DNA of 64,000 nt from an uncultured Alphaproteobacteria bacterium. GTDB taxonomy: Bacteria > Pseudomonadota > Alphaproteobacteria > GCA-2731375. The position numbers and the translations under genes are program-made. Every line of letters starts with the position of its first letter. The first letter of the stretch is position 1. Under the pieces are notes generated by a model, which made no database searches, had not been told where the DNA came from, and saw only the letters and a list, made by a program, of their open reading frames with translations. Positions 1-8,281 of the stretch are shown in pieces. The stretch spans positions 1 through 64,000 of the forward strand of contig CATOSZ010000002.1 in NCBI GenBank assembly GCA_951812805.1, read 5' to 3'.

Positions 1-736
1 CCCGAACGTCGGTTAGCCGGGCGCCGCGCTTGAGCAGCCGATCGGCGAAAGTGTGCCGCAGGTCATGCCAATGCATGCCTTCGAGGCCAGATCGTCTTAA
101 CGCCGTTCGCCAGCTGCAATACCAGGTCGTCAGCGGCCGACCTCGATAGGTGAAGACCCGCCCCGACGACTTCGGCCCCAGGCCCTCCAGCACCTTCCGG
201 AGCCCCGGTGCGATCGGCAGGACGAGATGTCTCCCGCCCTTGATCCCGACCGAAATCGATCCGACGGACATGTCGATTTGAGACCAGTCGAGACGAAGCG
301 TGTTGTTGAGGCGCAGGCCGGTCAACAAGCTGAACTCGATCGCCGGCCGCAGATGATCCGCGGCGGCGGCCAGCAATCTCTCCTCTTCTTCATCGGTCAG
401 AATTCTATGCCGCTCGGCCGACGCGTCCGGCGGCAGCCACGGCCAGGCGGTCGCCGACACCGGCAAGCCCCACACTCGTTCCGCTCGAATCATCAGCCGG
501 CGAAAGTGGAACAGCTCCATGTTGATCGTTCTGGGACTATATGGCCGGCCGTATCTGCTGACGTCGTGCCGCCGCGCCGCCACATAGTCCGACAACATCC
601 GAACGCTGACGTCGCTGACCAGTGTCTCAGGCCCAAGCGTCTCGACGATCTTCGCCAAATGGTACTTGGCCGACCTGCTGCCGCTGAACTGCATCACCTC
701 GGTTCCATACCGACGAAGGGCCTCGGCCAACGTCAT
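1..736 (-). CDS. Tyrosine recombinase, third of a trio (C-terminus off the left edge)
   Basis: Site-specific recombinase of the phage-integrase type, cutting and rejoining DNA through a tyrosine. My translation begins MTLAEALRRYG, has an N-terminal SAM-like core-binding part, then the catalytic part with the first Arg in LLTGLRLNN, a beta-hairpin Lys in GIKGGRH, and the HxxR box in WHDLRHTF. The nucleophilic Tyr would lie beyond base 1. Its ATG overlaps the stop of the preceding recombinase in an ATGA, so the three genes are translated as one unit. It resembles the first gene of the trio more than the middle one. Partial at the window edge. Confidence 0.85.
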   Translation of the reverse strand, partial: MTLAEALRRYGTEVMQFSGSRSAKYHLAKIVETLGPETLVSDVSVRMLSDYVAARRHDVSRYGRPYSPRTINMELFHFRRLMIRAERVWGLPVSATAWPWLPPDASAERHRILTDEEEERLLAAAADHLRPAIEFSLLTGLRLNNTLRLDWSQIDMSVGSISVGIKGGRHLVLPIAPGLRKVLEGLGPKSSGRVFTYRGRPLTTWYCSWRTALRRSGLEGMHWHDLRHTFADRLLKRGARLTDVR

Positions 737-1605
737 TGCGCCAGGCGGCCGAGCGCGTCGCTCTTCTCGGCCATCTCGTATTTCAGGTACTGCGCCGTCG
801 TGTAGATGTACCGGTGCCCGAGCACCCTTTGCACGACCGAGACGTCGACGCCCCGGGCGATCAGTCTCGCAGCAACGGTGTGGCGCAGGTCCCAGGCCCG
901 CAGGCCTTCAAGGCCAGCCCGTTTGCAAGCCGCGAGCCAAGCGTGATGCCAATACTTGATCGGCTCAGGTAGATCCAGGCCGATCCTCCTGTAGGTGAAG
1001 ACATGGCCATCCGAACCGCGCTGGCTTTCGACGATAGCCCTGACTTTCGGCGTGATCGGCAACGTGTAGGTGCTGCCGTGATAGCCTCTCAGTGACAGCG
1101 TCCCGGTGCCCAGGTCGACCTGTTCCCAACGAAGGCCGACGGCGCTCTTGAGATGCATGCCGGTCAGCAGCGCCAACCGTATCGGCCCGTGAAGGTGGCC
1201 TGGCGCTTCCGCCAGTAGCCGCTCCTCCTCAGCGGCCGAAAGTATCCATCGCTTCTTTCGAGGCTCGCTCAGCAGCACGGCCTGCCAGTCGACGGAGGGT
1301 AGCGTTGCCCCCCAGGCGTCCTGAGCCCGGTTCATGAGCCGCCGCAGCAACACCACGTCGAAGTTCACGGACCTCGCAGAGAACGGCTTGCCGTGGTGGC
1401 TGATGACGTTTCGTTGCCGGCGGACATACCGCGATAGGGCGTCGCCGGAAATGTCCTCGATCGCCGTGGCCGAGCCCAGCCCCTCGACGAGACGACGTAG
1501 CCGGATCCGAACAGAGCCCGCCGCGGCCTCATGCCGGGCAGACTCGTCCCAGAACCGCGCCGCAGCTTCGCCAAGCGGGAGGCCAGATTCGTCGACGCTC
1601 AGCAT
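733..1605 (-). CDS. Tyrosine recombinase-like protein with degraded catalytic residues, second of a trio
   Basis: 290-aa full-length recombinase-fold protein lying between two intact homologues. By position against its neighbours, the first catalytic Arg is His151 (TGMHLKS instead of TGLRL), the beta-hairpin Lys is missing (LRGYHGSTY instead of AKGDRLH), and the His of HxxR is Trp238 (AWDLRHT instead of HDLRHT). The second Arg (241), the LGH His264 and the Tyr273 nucleophile are kept. The frame is open and overlaps both neighbours (7 bp upstream, ATGA downstream), which argues against a decaying pseudogene. A structural or regulatory subunit of a multi-recombinase complex is an inference. Confidence 0.82.
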   Translation of the reverse strand: MLSVDESGLPLGEAAARFWDESARHEAAAGSVRIRLRRLVEGLGSATAIEDISGDALSRYVRRQRNVISHHGKPFSARSVNFDVVLLRRLMNRAQDAWGATLPSVDWQAVLLSEPRKKRWILSAAEEERLLAEAPGHLHGPIRLALLTGMHLKSAVGLRWEQVDLGTGTLSLRGYHGSTYTLPITPKVRAIVESQRGSDGHVFTYRRIGLDLPEPIKYWHHAWLAACKRAGLEGLRAWDLRHTVAARLIARGVDVSVVQRVLGHRYIYTTAQYLKYEMAEKSDALGRLAQ

Positions 1606-2471
1606 CCCGCCGGATGAGGCCCCGGCTTCTCGCCCGGTTCTCCCTCCAGCAGACTGAGCGCCGCTACCTTCCTCACGGTGTTGTGGTGCACGTAGCGCCG
1701 TGTGGTCTCGATGTCGGCGTGGCCCATCACATCCTGGACCGCTGAAATATCAACCCCTCGCTGGACCAACCTCGAACCGACGGTGTGGCGAAGATCGTGC
1801 CAACGGAAGTCCTCGATACCCGCTCTTTTCAGGGCGCCATGCCAAGCCGTCTTCCAGGACCTCACCGGCCTACCCCGGTAGGTAAACACCGGGCCGCCCG
1901 CCTGGGGGCCGACGCTTTCGAGCAAGTCGCGGACGGACGGCGTTACCGGCAGGACGTGCAGACGATCGCCCTTGGCCGTGAAACTCATGAAGCCTTCCAC
2001 CAAATCGATCTGGCGCCAGTCCAGCCGCATGACGTTGTCGAGGCGAAGTCCAGTCAGAAGAGCGAAACGGATAGGCGCCTTCAGATGACCAGCCGCGGCA
2101 GCGACAAGCCTTGCTTCCTCGTCCGCGCTGAGCACCCGTTGGCGAGGTGGAGGCTCCTTCAGGCGAAGCAGACCCCATTCCAACTTTGTCGTATCCGCGC
2201 CCCAAACGCGCTCGGCCCGATTCATCACACGGCGCAACAGCTCGATCTCACGATTGATCGAGGCCGGTCCGACCGTGCCGCCCCGTCTGCTCGGCTGCTG
2301 GCGCCGCTCGGTGATATAATTGGCGACCGCATCGCCCGCGATCTGATCAAGCCGGGTGTCGCCGCCCAGATCCCGGATCAGGCGGTCAAGCTGATACCGC
2401 GTCGTCCGGGCCGAGCTCTGCCGCTCCGAAACCTCGGCCCAATAGCGTTCGCATGCGTCCCCGAGCTTCAT
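1599..2471 (-). CDS. Tyrosine recombinase, first of a trio, adjacent to tRNA-Pro
   Basis: 290-aa recombinase of the phage-integrase family when started at the [11 protein letters not shown] methionine; an in-frame ATG 21 bases earlier (2492) is an alternative. A longer reading would run into the tRNA and is rejected. All catalytic residues are visible: Arg in LLTGLRLDN, Lys in [16 protein letters not shown] and the Tyr in TTRRYVHH. It is divergent from tRNA-Pro, with fewer than 50 bases between them, and a 9-bp inverted repeat abuts its start codon. Its stop overlaps the next recombinase by 7 bases. Three tandem recombinases recall RIT (recombinase in trio) elements, but the far end of the element is not visible. 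Confidence 0.87.
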   Translation of the reverse strand: MKLGDACERYWAEVSERQSSARTTRYQLDRLIRDLGGDTRLDQIAGDAVANYITERRQQPSRRGGTVGPASINREIELLRRVMNRAERVWGADTTKLEWGLLRLKEPPPRQRVLSADEEARLVAAAAGHLKAPIRFALLTGLRLDNVMRLDWRQIDLVEGFMSFTAKGDRLHVLPVTPSVRDLLESVGPQAGGPVFTYRGRPVRSWKTAWHGALKRAGIEDFRWHDLRHTVGSRLVQRGVDISAVQDVMGHADIETTRRYVHHNTVRKVAALSLLEGEPGEKPGPHPAGC

Positions 2472-2505
2472 GCGCCCATCTTGACGAACCATCGATATGG
2501 GCGCA
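2471..2505. promoter_or_regulatory. Inverted repeat between the recombinase trio and tRNA-Pro
   Basis: TGCGCCCAT at 2471-2479 is repeated inverted as ATGGGCGCA at 2497-2505, 9 of 9 bases with a 17-base spacer. The repeat starts at the ATG of the first recombinase and ends 13 bases before tRNA-Pro. It could be an operator for the recombinase operon or a recombinase core site at the element end. A TTGACG at 2481-2486 lies in the spacer and may belong to the tRNA promoter. Confidence 0.45.
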
Positions 2506-2518
2506 AAACCAAGACCGC

Positions 2519-2595
2519 CGGGGAGTGGCGCAGCCTGGTAGCGCATTTGCTTTGGGAGCAAAGGGTCGCTGGTTCGAATCCAGTCTCCCCGACCA
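2519..2595 (+). tRNA. tRNA-Pro(TGG)
   Basis: Cloverleaf read directly: acceptor CGGGGAG (2519-2525) pairs with CTCCCCG (2585-2591), the anticodon loop is TTTGGGA with anticodon TGG, the T arm holds GGTTCGAATCC, and CCA is encoded at 2593-2595. The 5' end faces the recombinases, so its promoter must lie in the very short gap or inside the first recombinase gene. Confidence 0.96.
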
Positions 2596-2626
2596 ATATC
2601 CGATTGCCCCCTAAAGGGAGGCCCTG

Positions 2627-2947
2627 ATGAAGGCCATCGTCTATCGTCCGTCGAAAACCGCCATGCAGTCAGGCCGTGCGAAGACCACGATTTGGCGCCT
2701 GGAGTTCGACCCCACCGCCCCGCGACAGGTCGAGCCGCTGATGGGCTGGACGGCCTCGGCCGACACCCGCCAGCAGCTCCGCATGAACTTCGAGAGCGAG
2801 GCCGCCGCCATCGCCTACTGTGAGCGCCACGGCATCGCCTACGAAATTCGCGAGCCTCGCGCGCGTCGGGTGCGGCCGCGGGCCTATGCCGACAACTTCA
2901 GCTACACCAGCGTCAGGGGTCCGGGCACCAGACCCTACGAGCAGTGA
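2627..2947 (+). CDS. ETC complex I accessory subunit, NDUFS4 family
   Basis: 106-aa protein of the NDUFS4 / 18-kDa complex I accessory family, which stabilises the NADH-oxidising arm of respiratory complex I at the inner membrane. The conserved core is visible: [16 protein letters not shown] near the N-terminus, then [21 protein letters not shown], the stretch [16 protein letters not shown], and the C-terminal NFSY. The length is usual for alphaproteobacterial members. An AGGGAGG ribosome site precedes the ATG. It sits between two tRNA genes, likely co-oriented with both. Confidence 0.92.
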   Translation: MKAIVYRPSKTAMQSGRAKTTIWRLEFDPTAPRQVEPLMGWTASADTRQQLRMNFESEAAAIAYCERHGIAYEIREPRARRVRPRAYADNFSYTSVRGPGTRPYEQ

Positions 2948-2959
2948 TAGGCCGGCAAT

Positions 2960-3036
2960 GGCCCCGTAGCTCAGCTGGATAGAGCAGCGGACTTCTAATC
3001 CGCAGGTCGCAGGTTCGAGTCCTGCCGGGGTCGCCA
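2960..3036 (+). tRNA. tRNA-Arg(TCT)
   Basis: Acceptor GGCCCCG (2960-2966) pairs with CGGGGTC (3026-3032) with one G-T pair. The anticodon stem GCGGA/TCCGC closes the loop CTTCTAA (anticodon TCT), the T arm holds GGTTCGAGTCC, and CCA is encoded at 3034-3036. Confidence 0.96.
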
Positions 3037-3231
3037 GTTCAAGAGGGTCTGCGACGATGGCTGGTCAGCTCTCCGTCCCAGACATTCCAAGTTCCAGACC
3101 GGAAAGCTGAAGGAGTCTTCGAATGATTTCGGTCCGTATTGCCTGAGTTCGGTTCAGGTTTTCGTCGTCCTGGCGCAACGTTGCGTGACTACACCATTCA
3201 TGAATAGTTATGCGATCAGCCTTTGCCAAAG

Positions 3232-5002
3232 GTAACCGGGGCAAAAGGCCGGGCCTGGGGACGGGGGGATCTGGCCTGGGTATAGGGGTGAGTCTCAACG
3301 GCCACATCTTGTGAGGCTTCCGCGTCAAGTGACCAGATATCGATGTTCGCGGCGGGAGGTCTGTGATTCGATCCCGTCATGGCCGAATCGCTTCCGGATC
3401 TCGACGATCTTGATGTCGCCGCCCTGAAGGCGCTGGTTCTGACGCTGCTTGAGGAGCAGGCGGCCCTGCGTGCCGAGAACGCGACATTGCGCGAAGAGAT
3501 CCGCCGTCTCAAAGGCCTTTCCGGGCCACCGGATATCAAGCCGAGCGGCATGGACAAGCAGGCCGTATCCCGGGGCCGGACGGGGCGGAAGGCGGGACGG
3601 CGGGCCAAGAAGGGCCGGGTTCCCATCGACGAGAGGCGGATCGTCCGGGCCGCCGTGCCGGCGGGCTCGCGCTTCAAGGGCTATGAAGACTATCTGGTTC
3701 AGGACCTGCTCTGCCGGCCGAACACTGTCCTGTTACGCCGCGAGCGCTGGCTGACGCCCGAGGGGGCCACGATCGTGGCGCCGCTGCCGGCGGGGACGCG
3801 CGGCCACTTCGGCCCGGCGCTCAGGCGTTTCGTGCTGGCGCTCTATCATGGCGGCCAGACCAGCGCGGAGCGCTTGGCGCGGCTCTTGGACGACCTCGGC
3901 ATCAAGATCTCCAAGCGCCAGGTGGTGCGGTTGTTGAACGAGGGCCATGACGGCTTCGTCGCCGAGGGCGAGGCGGTGCTGCGCGCCGGCCTGGAGACGG
4001 CGCCCTGGATCAGCGTCGACGATACCGGCGCCCGCCACGCCAACCGCAACGGGGTGACGAGCGGGATCGGCAACGACGCCTTCGCTTGGTTCGCCACGAC
4101 GTTTTCCAAGAGCCGCTTGAACTTCCTGGAACGGCTGCGGGCCGGCCACGCGGACTATGTGCTCAATGCCGCCGCCTTCGCCTACATGGCCGAGCGCGAC
4201 CTGGCCGCATCGGTGATCGCCCGTCTGGCCGAGGGCTGCCCGCGGCGCTTCACCAACGAAGATGCCTGGCTGGCCCACCTGGGGCGGCTCGCCATCACCG
4301 GGCACGGGGACGGGCGCGGGGCCGCGCGGACCGCCACCGAGGGGGCGCTGTGGGGCGCCATCGCCGCGCACGGCCTGCTCAGGGGCACGGCCGCGGGCGC
4401 CTGCGTCGTCCTGAGTGACGATGCTGGCCAGTTCAACGTCGGCCGCCACGCGCTCTGCTGGGTCCATGCGGAGCGCTTGATCCACAAGCTGATGACCTTC
4501 TCCCGGAGCCAGCGGCGCGAGAAGGAACACATCCAGGCACGGCTCTGGCAACTCTACGCCGATCTCAAAGCCTATCGCGAAAGGCCGGCGCCAGGACGGC
4601 GGGCCCACCTGGCATGCCGCTTCGATGCGCTCTTCGCGACCAAGACCGGATTCCTCCGCCTCGACCGGCTCCTGGCTCGCCTGCATGCCAACCGCGACGA
4701 ACTGCTCGTCGTCCTCGACCGCCCGGAGGTCCCGCTCAACACCAACGGCGCGGAACGCGACATCCGCGCCATGGTCACAAGGCGAAAATTCTCCGGCGGC
4801 ACACGCTCCGAGGACGGCAAGCAGGCCCGAGACACATTCCTCGGCCTCTACAAGACCTGCCAGAAACTTGGCCTCTCCTTCTGGGATTATCTCGGCGACC
4901 GCCTCAAGGTCCCCGGCGCCCCACCCGTGCCCCCACTGCCGATCCTCGTCAGACAACGCTGCATCGAAATGGCTTGACCGCCCGGGGTTTTGCCCCTGTT
5001 AC
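3232..5002 (+). mobile_element. IS66-family element (single-transposase type), complete
   Basis: 1771-bp element. Left end GTAACCGGGGCAAAAG and right end (complement) GTAACAGGGGCAAAAC form an imperfect inverted repeat beginning GTAA, as in IS66 elements. It is flanked by the perfect 8-bp direct repeat TGCCAAAG at 3224-3231 and 5003-5010, the usual IS66 duplication length. It has only the DDE transposase and no tnpA/tnpB, as known for the ISBst12-like branch. Confidence 0.93.
3379..4977 (+). CDS. tnpC: IS66-family DDE transposase
   Basis: 532-aa transposase. It has an N-terminal coiled coil (residues ~20-50, LEEQAALRAENATLREEI), a basic linker (GRTGRKAGRRAKKGR), then the DDE core: Asp in WISVDDTGARH, Asp in VVLSDDAGQFN, and Glu in NTNGAERDIRAM followed by the family C-terminal block TFLGLYKTCQKLGLSFWDYL. 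Its length is normal for TnpC-type proteins. It fills the element almost end to end, and no frameshift is visible, so the copy looks able to move. Confidence 0.92.
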   Translation: MAESLPDLDDLDVAALKALVLTLLEEQAALRAENATLREEIRRLKGLSGPPDIKPSGMDKQAVSRGRTGRKAGRRAKKGRVPIDERRIVRAAVPAGSRFKGYEDYLVQDLLCRPNTVLLRRERWLTPEGATIVAPLPAGTRGHFGPALRRFVLALYHGGQTSAERLARLLDDLGIKISKRQVVRLLNEGHDGFVAEGEAVLRAGLETAPWISVDDTGARHANRNGVTSGIGNDAFAWFATTFSKSRLNFLERLRAGHADYVLNAAAFAYMAERDLAASVIARLAEGCPRRFTNEDAWLAHLGRLAITGHGDGRGAARTATEGALWGAIAAHGLLRGTAAGACVVLSDDAGQFNVGRHALCWVHAERLIHKLMTFSRSQRREKEHIQARLWQLYADLKAYRERPAPGRRAHLACRFDALFATKTGFLRLDRLLARLHANRDELLVVLDRPEVPLNTNGAERDIRAMVTRRKFSGGTRSEDGKQARDTFLGLYKTCQKLGLSFWDYLGDRLKVPGAPPVPPLPILVRQRCIEMA

Positions 5003-5143
5003 TGCCAAAGCCCGAAGGGCGCGCTGCTCGACCTGTGACAACCTAACGCTCGTGCGCTGTCCGAAGATGCGTATGTTGAGAATTCCCATCGTCGGTCAAC
5101 CTTCAAGTCATTCGCATGCATTGCGCAATGGATTGTCCGCTTT

Positions 5144-6046
5144 TCATCCCGAGAAGTACCGATAGCGATCGACTTCGAAGAGTTTGTAGATGTAGTCGAG
5201 CGCTGCCCTGACACGCGCCGAATTTCCTGTTTCTTCATGCGTCGCCACCCATAACTCCAAGGGAGGACCGATCTCCACCGGCACCTCCAAGATGTGAGGG
5301 TGATAATCCGGCGCAAAAAGCGGTAGTAGCGCAAGTCCATACCCGGCATCGCAGGCGCGACCTACGGCGTGGGTACTATTCGATCTTAGCACCGTTGCCT
5401 TGCCTGAATTCACGATCCGTCGCCAACTTGTCCACAGCGGCCCTCGGAGCGGGGCATCGTAATCGACAAAAAGATGATCTCGAAAATCTTGGAATCCTTG
5501 TGGTAGCCCGAACTCACGAAGATAGGCACGAGATCCAAACGCTCGAAAAGTGACTTTCGCGACCTGCCTTATGCGATAAGCCGGAACATCCGGTCTCCCA
5601 AACCTGATCGCAATGTCGGCTTCTCTCAATCCCAACTCGCGCGGTTCAGATGTCGCATCTATGTAGAGATCGATGCCCGGATGCGACCTCTGGAATCCTA
5701 GCATTCGCGGCCCTAACCAAAAAGTGCCGATGCCTTCCGTAGCTGTGATCTTCACCTCGCCGCGCATCTCCGTATCTATGCCGGCCACGCCTCGCTCGAT
5801 CGCCTGCACCTGTTCTTCAATAGTCTCGGCAGCGGGCTGAATGAGACGTGCTGACGCCGTAGGCCGGGCCCCCCGCTTTGATCGATCAAAGAGCTTCACG
5901 TCAAGGTAGCGCTCCATCTGGAGCACCCTTCGACTCACCGTCGATTGGTTTGTGTCGAGAGCTTTTGCGCCGCCCAAGAAACTGCCCGCCCGCAGAACAG
6001 CAAGGAATACTTCGACGTCATCCCAGCTATTTAGAGTGCGCTTCAT
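5144..6046 (-). CDS. LysR-family transcriptional regulator
   Basis: 300-aa LysR-type regulator. The N-terminal winged helix-turn-helix is visible at residues ~8-65 (VFLAVLRAGSFLGGAKAL, then STVSRRVLQMERYL and LFDRSKRG), followed by a periplasmic-binding-protein-like effector domain. The start MKRTLNSWDD is preferred over an upstream in-frame ATG (6118) because family members begin just before this helix. It is divergent from the nucleotidyltransferase/GNAT pair across a 134-bp gap, so by LysR convention it probably controls that pair. The effector is unknown. Confidence 0.9.
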   Translation of the reverse strand: MKRTLNSWDDVEVFLAVLRAGSFLGGAKALDTNQSTVSRRVLQMERYLDVKLFDRSKRGARPTASARLIQPAAETIEEQVQAIERGVAGIDTEMRGEVKITATEGIGTFWLGPRMLGFQRSHPGIDLYIDATSEPRELGLREADIAIRFGRPDVPAYRIRQVAKVTFRAFGSRAYLREFGLPQGFQDFRDHLFVDYDAPLRGPLWTSWRRIVNSGKATVLRSNSTHAVGRACDAGYGLALLPLFAPDYHPHILEVPVEIGPPLELWVATHEETGNSARVRAALDYIYKLFEVDRYRYFSG

Positions 6047-6180
6047 TATGCTGTATCGCCGTTTGATGCTGCATACATCTGCCTTCACGCGGGCCAGAGA
6101 TCTTGGCACCCTTGGCATCGGTTGTAAACAATATCCTCATACAACCCGGAATTTGGCCGTAATTCTCGGAGATTATGCCA

Positions 6181-7410
6181 ATGTCCCACCCGCTGAAGTA
6201 CCTGGTGGCATACGCATCCAGCCAATCGACCCGCATCTCGTTATGCATGGGTGCATTGATGTATGGTTCCTACGCACTTGCCCACGGCGCTCCTTTGGCT
6301 TGGGCGGTGATAGGTATTTCGGCCTTCGTCGGCATATTCATGCCGCTGTACGCGAAGCTGTCGAACAGGGCCGAGGAATGGGCCAATTTCAAAACCGCAT
6401 GCGTCACCGCCGGCCGCCTCGGTCGAATGGCACCGCAGCTCATCTTCAACGTCGCTGCATTCTGGATCCTGGAGGCGACCGGAAGCCTCGTCACCGGGGG
6501 ACTGGAAGCCGCGGGCGGCTTGTTTGTCGTCGCACTGGCAACAACGGTCGCTTCGCAGGGCGCTCAGTATGTCGGCATCTTCTTGTTTAATCGAGGTATT
6601 GGCGACCCTGTCCTCAATACGGTCTGGGGGCTGTCTGCCAATATCATCGTCACGGCTATTGCTACCACCGGCTTGCCGATCGTCCGAGAAGCTTTCCTTG
6701 TAGCGAGCGCAATGCTGGGGTTGCTTGTCTTCGGCGTCGGGCTGCTCTCAGACCTTCGCGGCGTCTTCTATCCCCGAAGGGGTGTCGGCGTCTTCTTTGG
6801 TACATTCAACCCGTTTCACAAAACGCACCTGGAGTTGGTCGAGCGCGCGGTTGGCGAGCGCGGGCTCTCAAAACTGTATGTCCATCCTACATTGATCCCC
6901 AAATTCCATCGCCGGGCACTGGAGCGTGGTGAAATTCATATCGCCAGCGAAGACGGCGGCCTTATGGTCTTTGAAACCACCGGGACTGCTGACGCGAATG
7001 TGGACTATTTTCCGACAGGAAATAGGTTCTACCGACCAGAAATTCGGCGCCGCTTGATCGAGGTTGCAGTCAAGGAAACCAATCTATCAGAGCGCATTGA
7101 AGTCGCATTCTGGCCTGAGATCTATGACACCGATGGGTTTCATGGAGTGCTAGCCGAAGTGCGCCGCCGCCATCCGGGCGAGCCGATACATGCGATCCAC
7201 GGCAGCGATTTCGGCGGCATGACCGTGCGCTCGATCGTTGACGAGTGTGGATGGACCTATCCACTGGCCGTACGCCGCGTCGACGGAGTTTCGGCTACCG
7301 CAATCCGCAACGGTGCCATTGGCATGACCAGCGAAGCAGTTAGCAGCGAACTGGACCGGCTCGCTGCAGAAGGAAACTTGGATGATTCCAACAAGGGGGA
7401 AGCAGCATGA
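6181..7410 (+). CDS. Membrane-anchored nucleotidyltransferase (NMNAT/PPAT superfamily fold)
   Basis: 409-aa two-part protein. Residues ~1-190 are hydrophobic with about five to six membrane segments (for example FWILEATGSLV, VVALATTVASQ, FLVASAMLGLLVFGVGLL). Residues ~200-390 are a cytidylyl/adenylyltransferase-like domain. It carries GVFFGTFNPFHKTHL, a variant of the (H/T)xGH nucleotide-binding box in which HxGH reads HKTH, and near the C-terminus VSATAIRNG, matching the ISSTxIR box. GGAG at 6168-6171 fits the ATG at 6181 better than the ATG at 6175. The stop overlaps the GNAT start (ATGA). The substrate is unknown; an NMN- or phospho-alcohol-activating enzyme at the membrane is inference. 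Confidence 0.72.
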   Translation: MSHPLKYLVAYASSQSTRISLCMGALMYGSYALAHGAPLAWAVIGISAFVGIFMPLYAKLSNRAEEWANFKTACVTAGRLGRMAPQLIFNVAAFWILEATGSLVTGGLEAAGGLFVVALATTVASQGAQYVGIFLFNRGIGDPVLNTVWGLSANIIVTAIATTGLPIVREAFLVASAMLGLLVFGVGLLSDLRGVFYPRRGVGVFFGTFNPFHKTHLELVERAVGERGLSKLYVHPTLIPKFHRRALERGEIHIASEDGGLMVFETTGTADANVDYFPTGNRFYRPEIRRRLIEVAVKETNLSERIEVAFWPEIYDTDGFHGVLAEVRRRHPGEPIHAIHGSDFGGMTVRSIVDECGWTYPLAVRRVDGVSATAIRNGAIGMTSEAVSSELDRLAAEGNLDDSNKGEAA

Positions 7411-7994
7411 CTATCGGCAATAACAACCATGATCACATAGAGATCCGTGTCGCTCGTACATTGGAAGACTTTGCTCTAGTGCAGGCGGTTCGCACTTTGG
7501 TGTTTATCGGAGAGCAGGACTGTCCGTGGGAGGAGGAGTTTGATGGCAACGACCTGACCGCGACAAACTTCTTGGCGCTGGTCGGCGGCCAGCCCGTTGG
7601 AACCACGCGTGTTCGTTGGTTCGCCGACTTCTGTAAGCTTGAGCGGCTGGCGGTTCGGAAGGAACACCGCCATGTCGAGGTTGGGCGACACCTATTCAAC
7701 GACGTGCTGCGATTCTGCGCACGAAAAGGCTATCGCCAAGCTTTTGGCCAGTGCCAGGTGCGACTGCTACCCTACTTCTCCGACGTATTCGGGGCGAAGG
7801 TAATCGGCGACACCTTCCACTTTTCCGACCACGAATACTTCCCAATCAGCTTTCCCATCCCGGTGGATGGCGATGCGCTGAAGATCGATACCAATCCGAT
7901 GATATTGCAGCGTCCCGAGGGTGACTGGGATCGCCCGGGCATACTGGAGGCGTCGCAGGACCGCGGAGCCTCGAACCCAGGTGCACGGACGTAG
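7407..7994 (+). CDS. GNAT-family N-acyltransferase
   Basis: 195-aa GNAT protein, translationally coupled to the membrane nucleotidyltransferase by an ATGA overlap. The acetyl-CoA fold is seen as FLALVGGQPVGTTRVRW (beta strands 2-4), then CKLERLAVRKEHRHVEVGRH, corresponding to motif A (V-R-x-x-x-R-x-x-x-x-G-R/H), and a later strand with KGYRQAFGQCQV. The substrate cannot be predicted; the pairing suggests it acylates the substrate or product of its partner. It ends before a convergent small gene. Confidence 0.8.
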   Translation: MTIGNNNHDHIEIRVARTLEDFALVQAVRTLVFIGEQDCPWEEEFDGNDLTATNFLALVGGQPVGTTRVRWFADFCKLERLAVRKEHRHVEVGRHLFNDVLRFCARKGYRQAFGQCQVRLLPYFSDVFGAKVIGDTFHFSDHEYFPISFPIPVDGDALKIDTNPMILQRPEGDWDRPGILEASQDRGASNPGART

Positions 7995-8038
7995 GGCCAC
8001 CTAGGCTGGAGCCTCGGCATCGTCAGGTGAATGAAGCG

Positions 8039-8281
8039 TCAACGTAGCTTGGTTCGAAGCAAAGCAATGAAGTCGTCCAGAGCGCGGTGGTAATGAACTG
8101 ATATTTCCGCCTCCGTCAATCCGAACGCGGGACGACGATAGTCTTTGCGCAGCCTCAAGATGAGGTTCACCACCTGACTCTGCCAGGCCGCCCGCGTCAG
8201 AAAAGCCTCGGGCACCTCAGGATGATTTGGGGCAAGGACACCCGAGAGATACCGCGAATCTAGGTTCTCGATACTCTCCAT
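8039..8281 (-). CDS. Small hypothetical protein
   Basis: 80-aa open frame starting MESIENLDSRYL. It has a protein-like composition (FLTRAAWQSQVVNLILRL, then LTEAEISVHYHRALDDFIALL), with predicted amphipathic helices and no membrane segment. No family recognised. The ribosome site is weak. Convergent with the GNAT gene. It could be chance coding, but the residue pattern argues for a real gene. Confidence 0.4.
   Translation of the reverse strand: MESIENLDSRYLSGVLAPNHPEVPEAFLTRAAWQSQVVNLILRLRKDYRRPAFGLTEAEISVHYHRALDDFIALLRTKLR

Larger units (their letters stand above)
3065..5089 (-). pseudogene. Small hypothetical gene split by the IS66-type element
   Basis: Removing the element and one copy of its 8-bp target duplication joins 5089-5003 to 3223-3065 into one 81-codon frame. 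It starts ATG at 5089 (MGILNIRIFG), preceded by a GAAGG ribosome site and an upstream stop, and ends LGMSGTES with TGA at 3065. The protein is basic and helical (LSQVEQRALRALAKADRI, then NRTQAIRTEIIRRLLQLSG). I do not recognise the family. The insertion falls after about codon 29, so no complete product can be made now. Confidence 0.55.

Noticed and set aside
1599..2561. Starting the first recombinase at 2561
   Set aside because: That start lies inside tRNA-Pro; methionines at 2492 and 2471 are available.
1..2600. Prophage
   Set aside because: Only recombinases are seen; no structural, lysis or replication gene of a phage is in the window.
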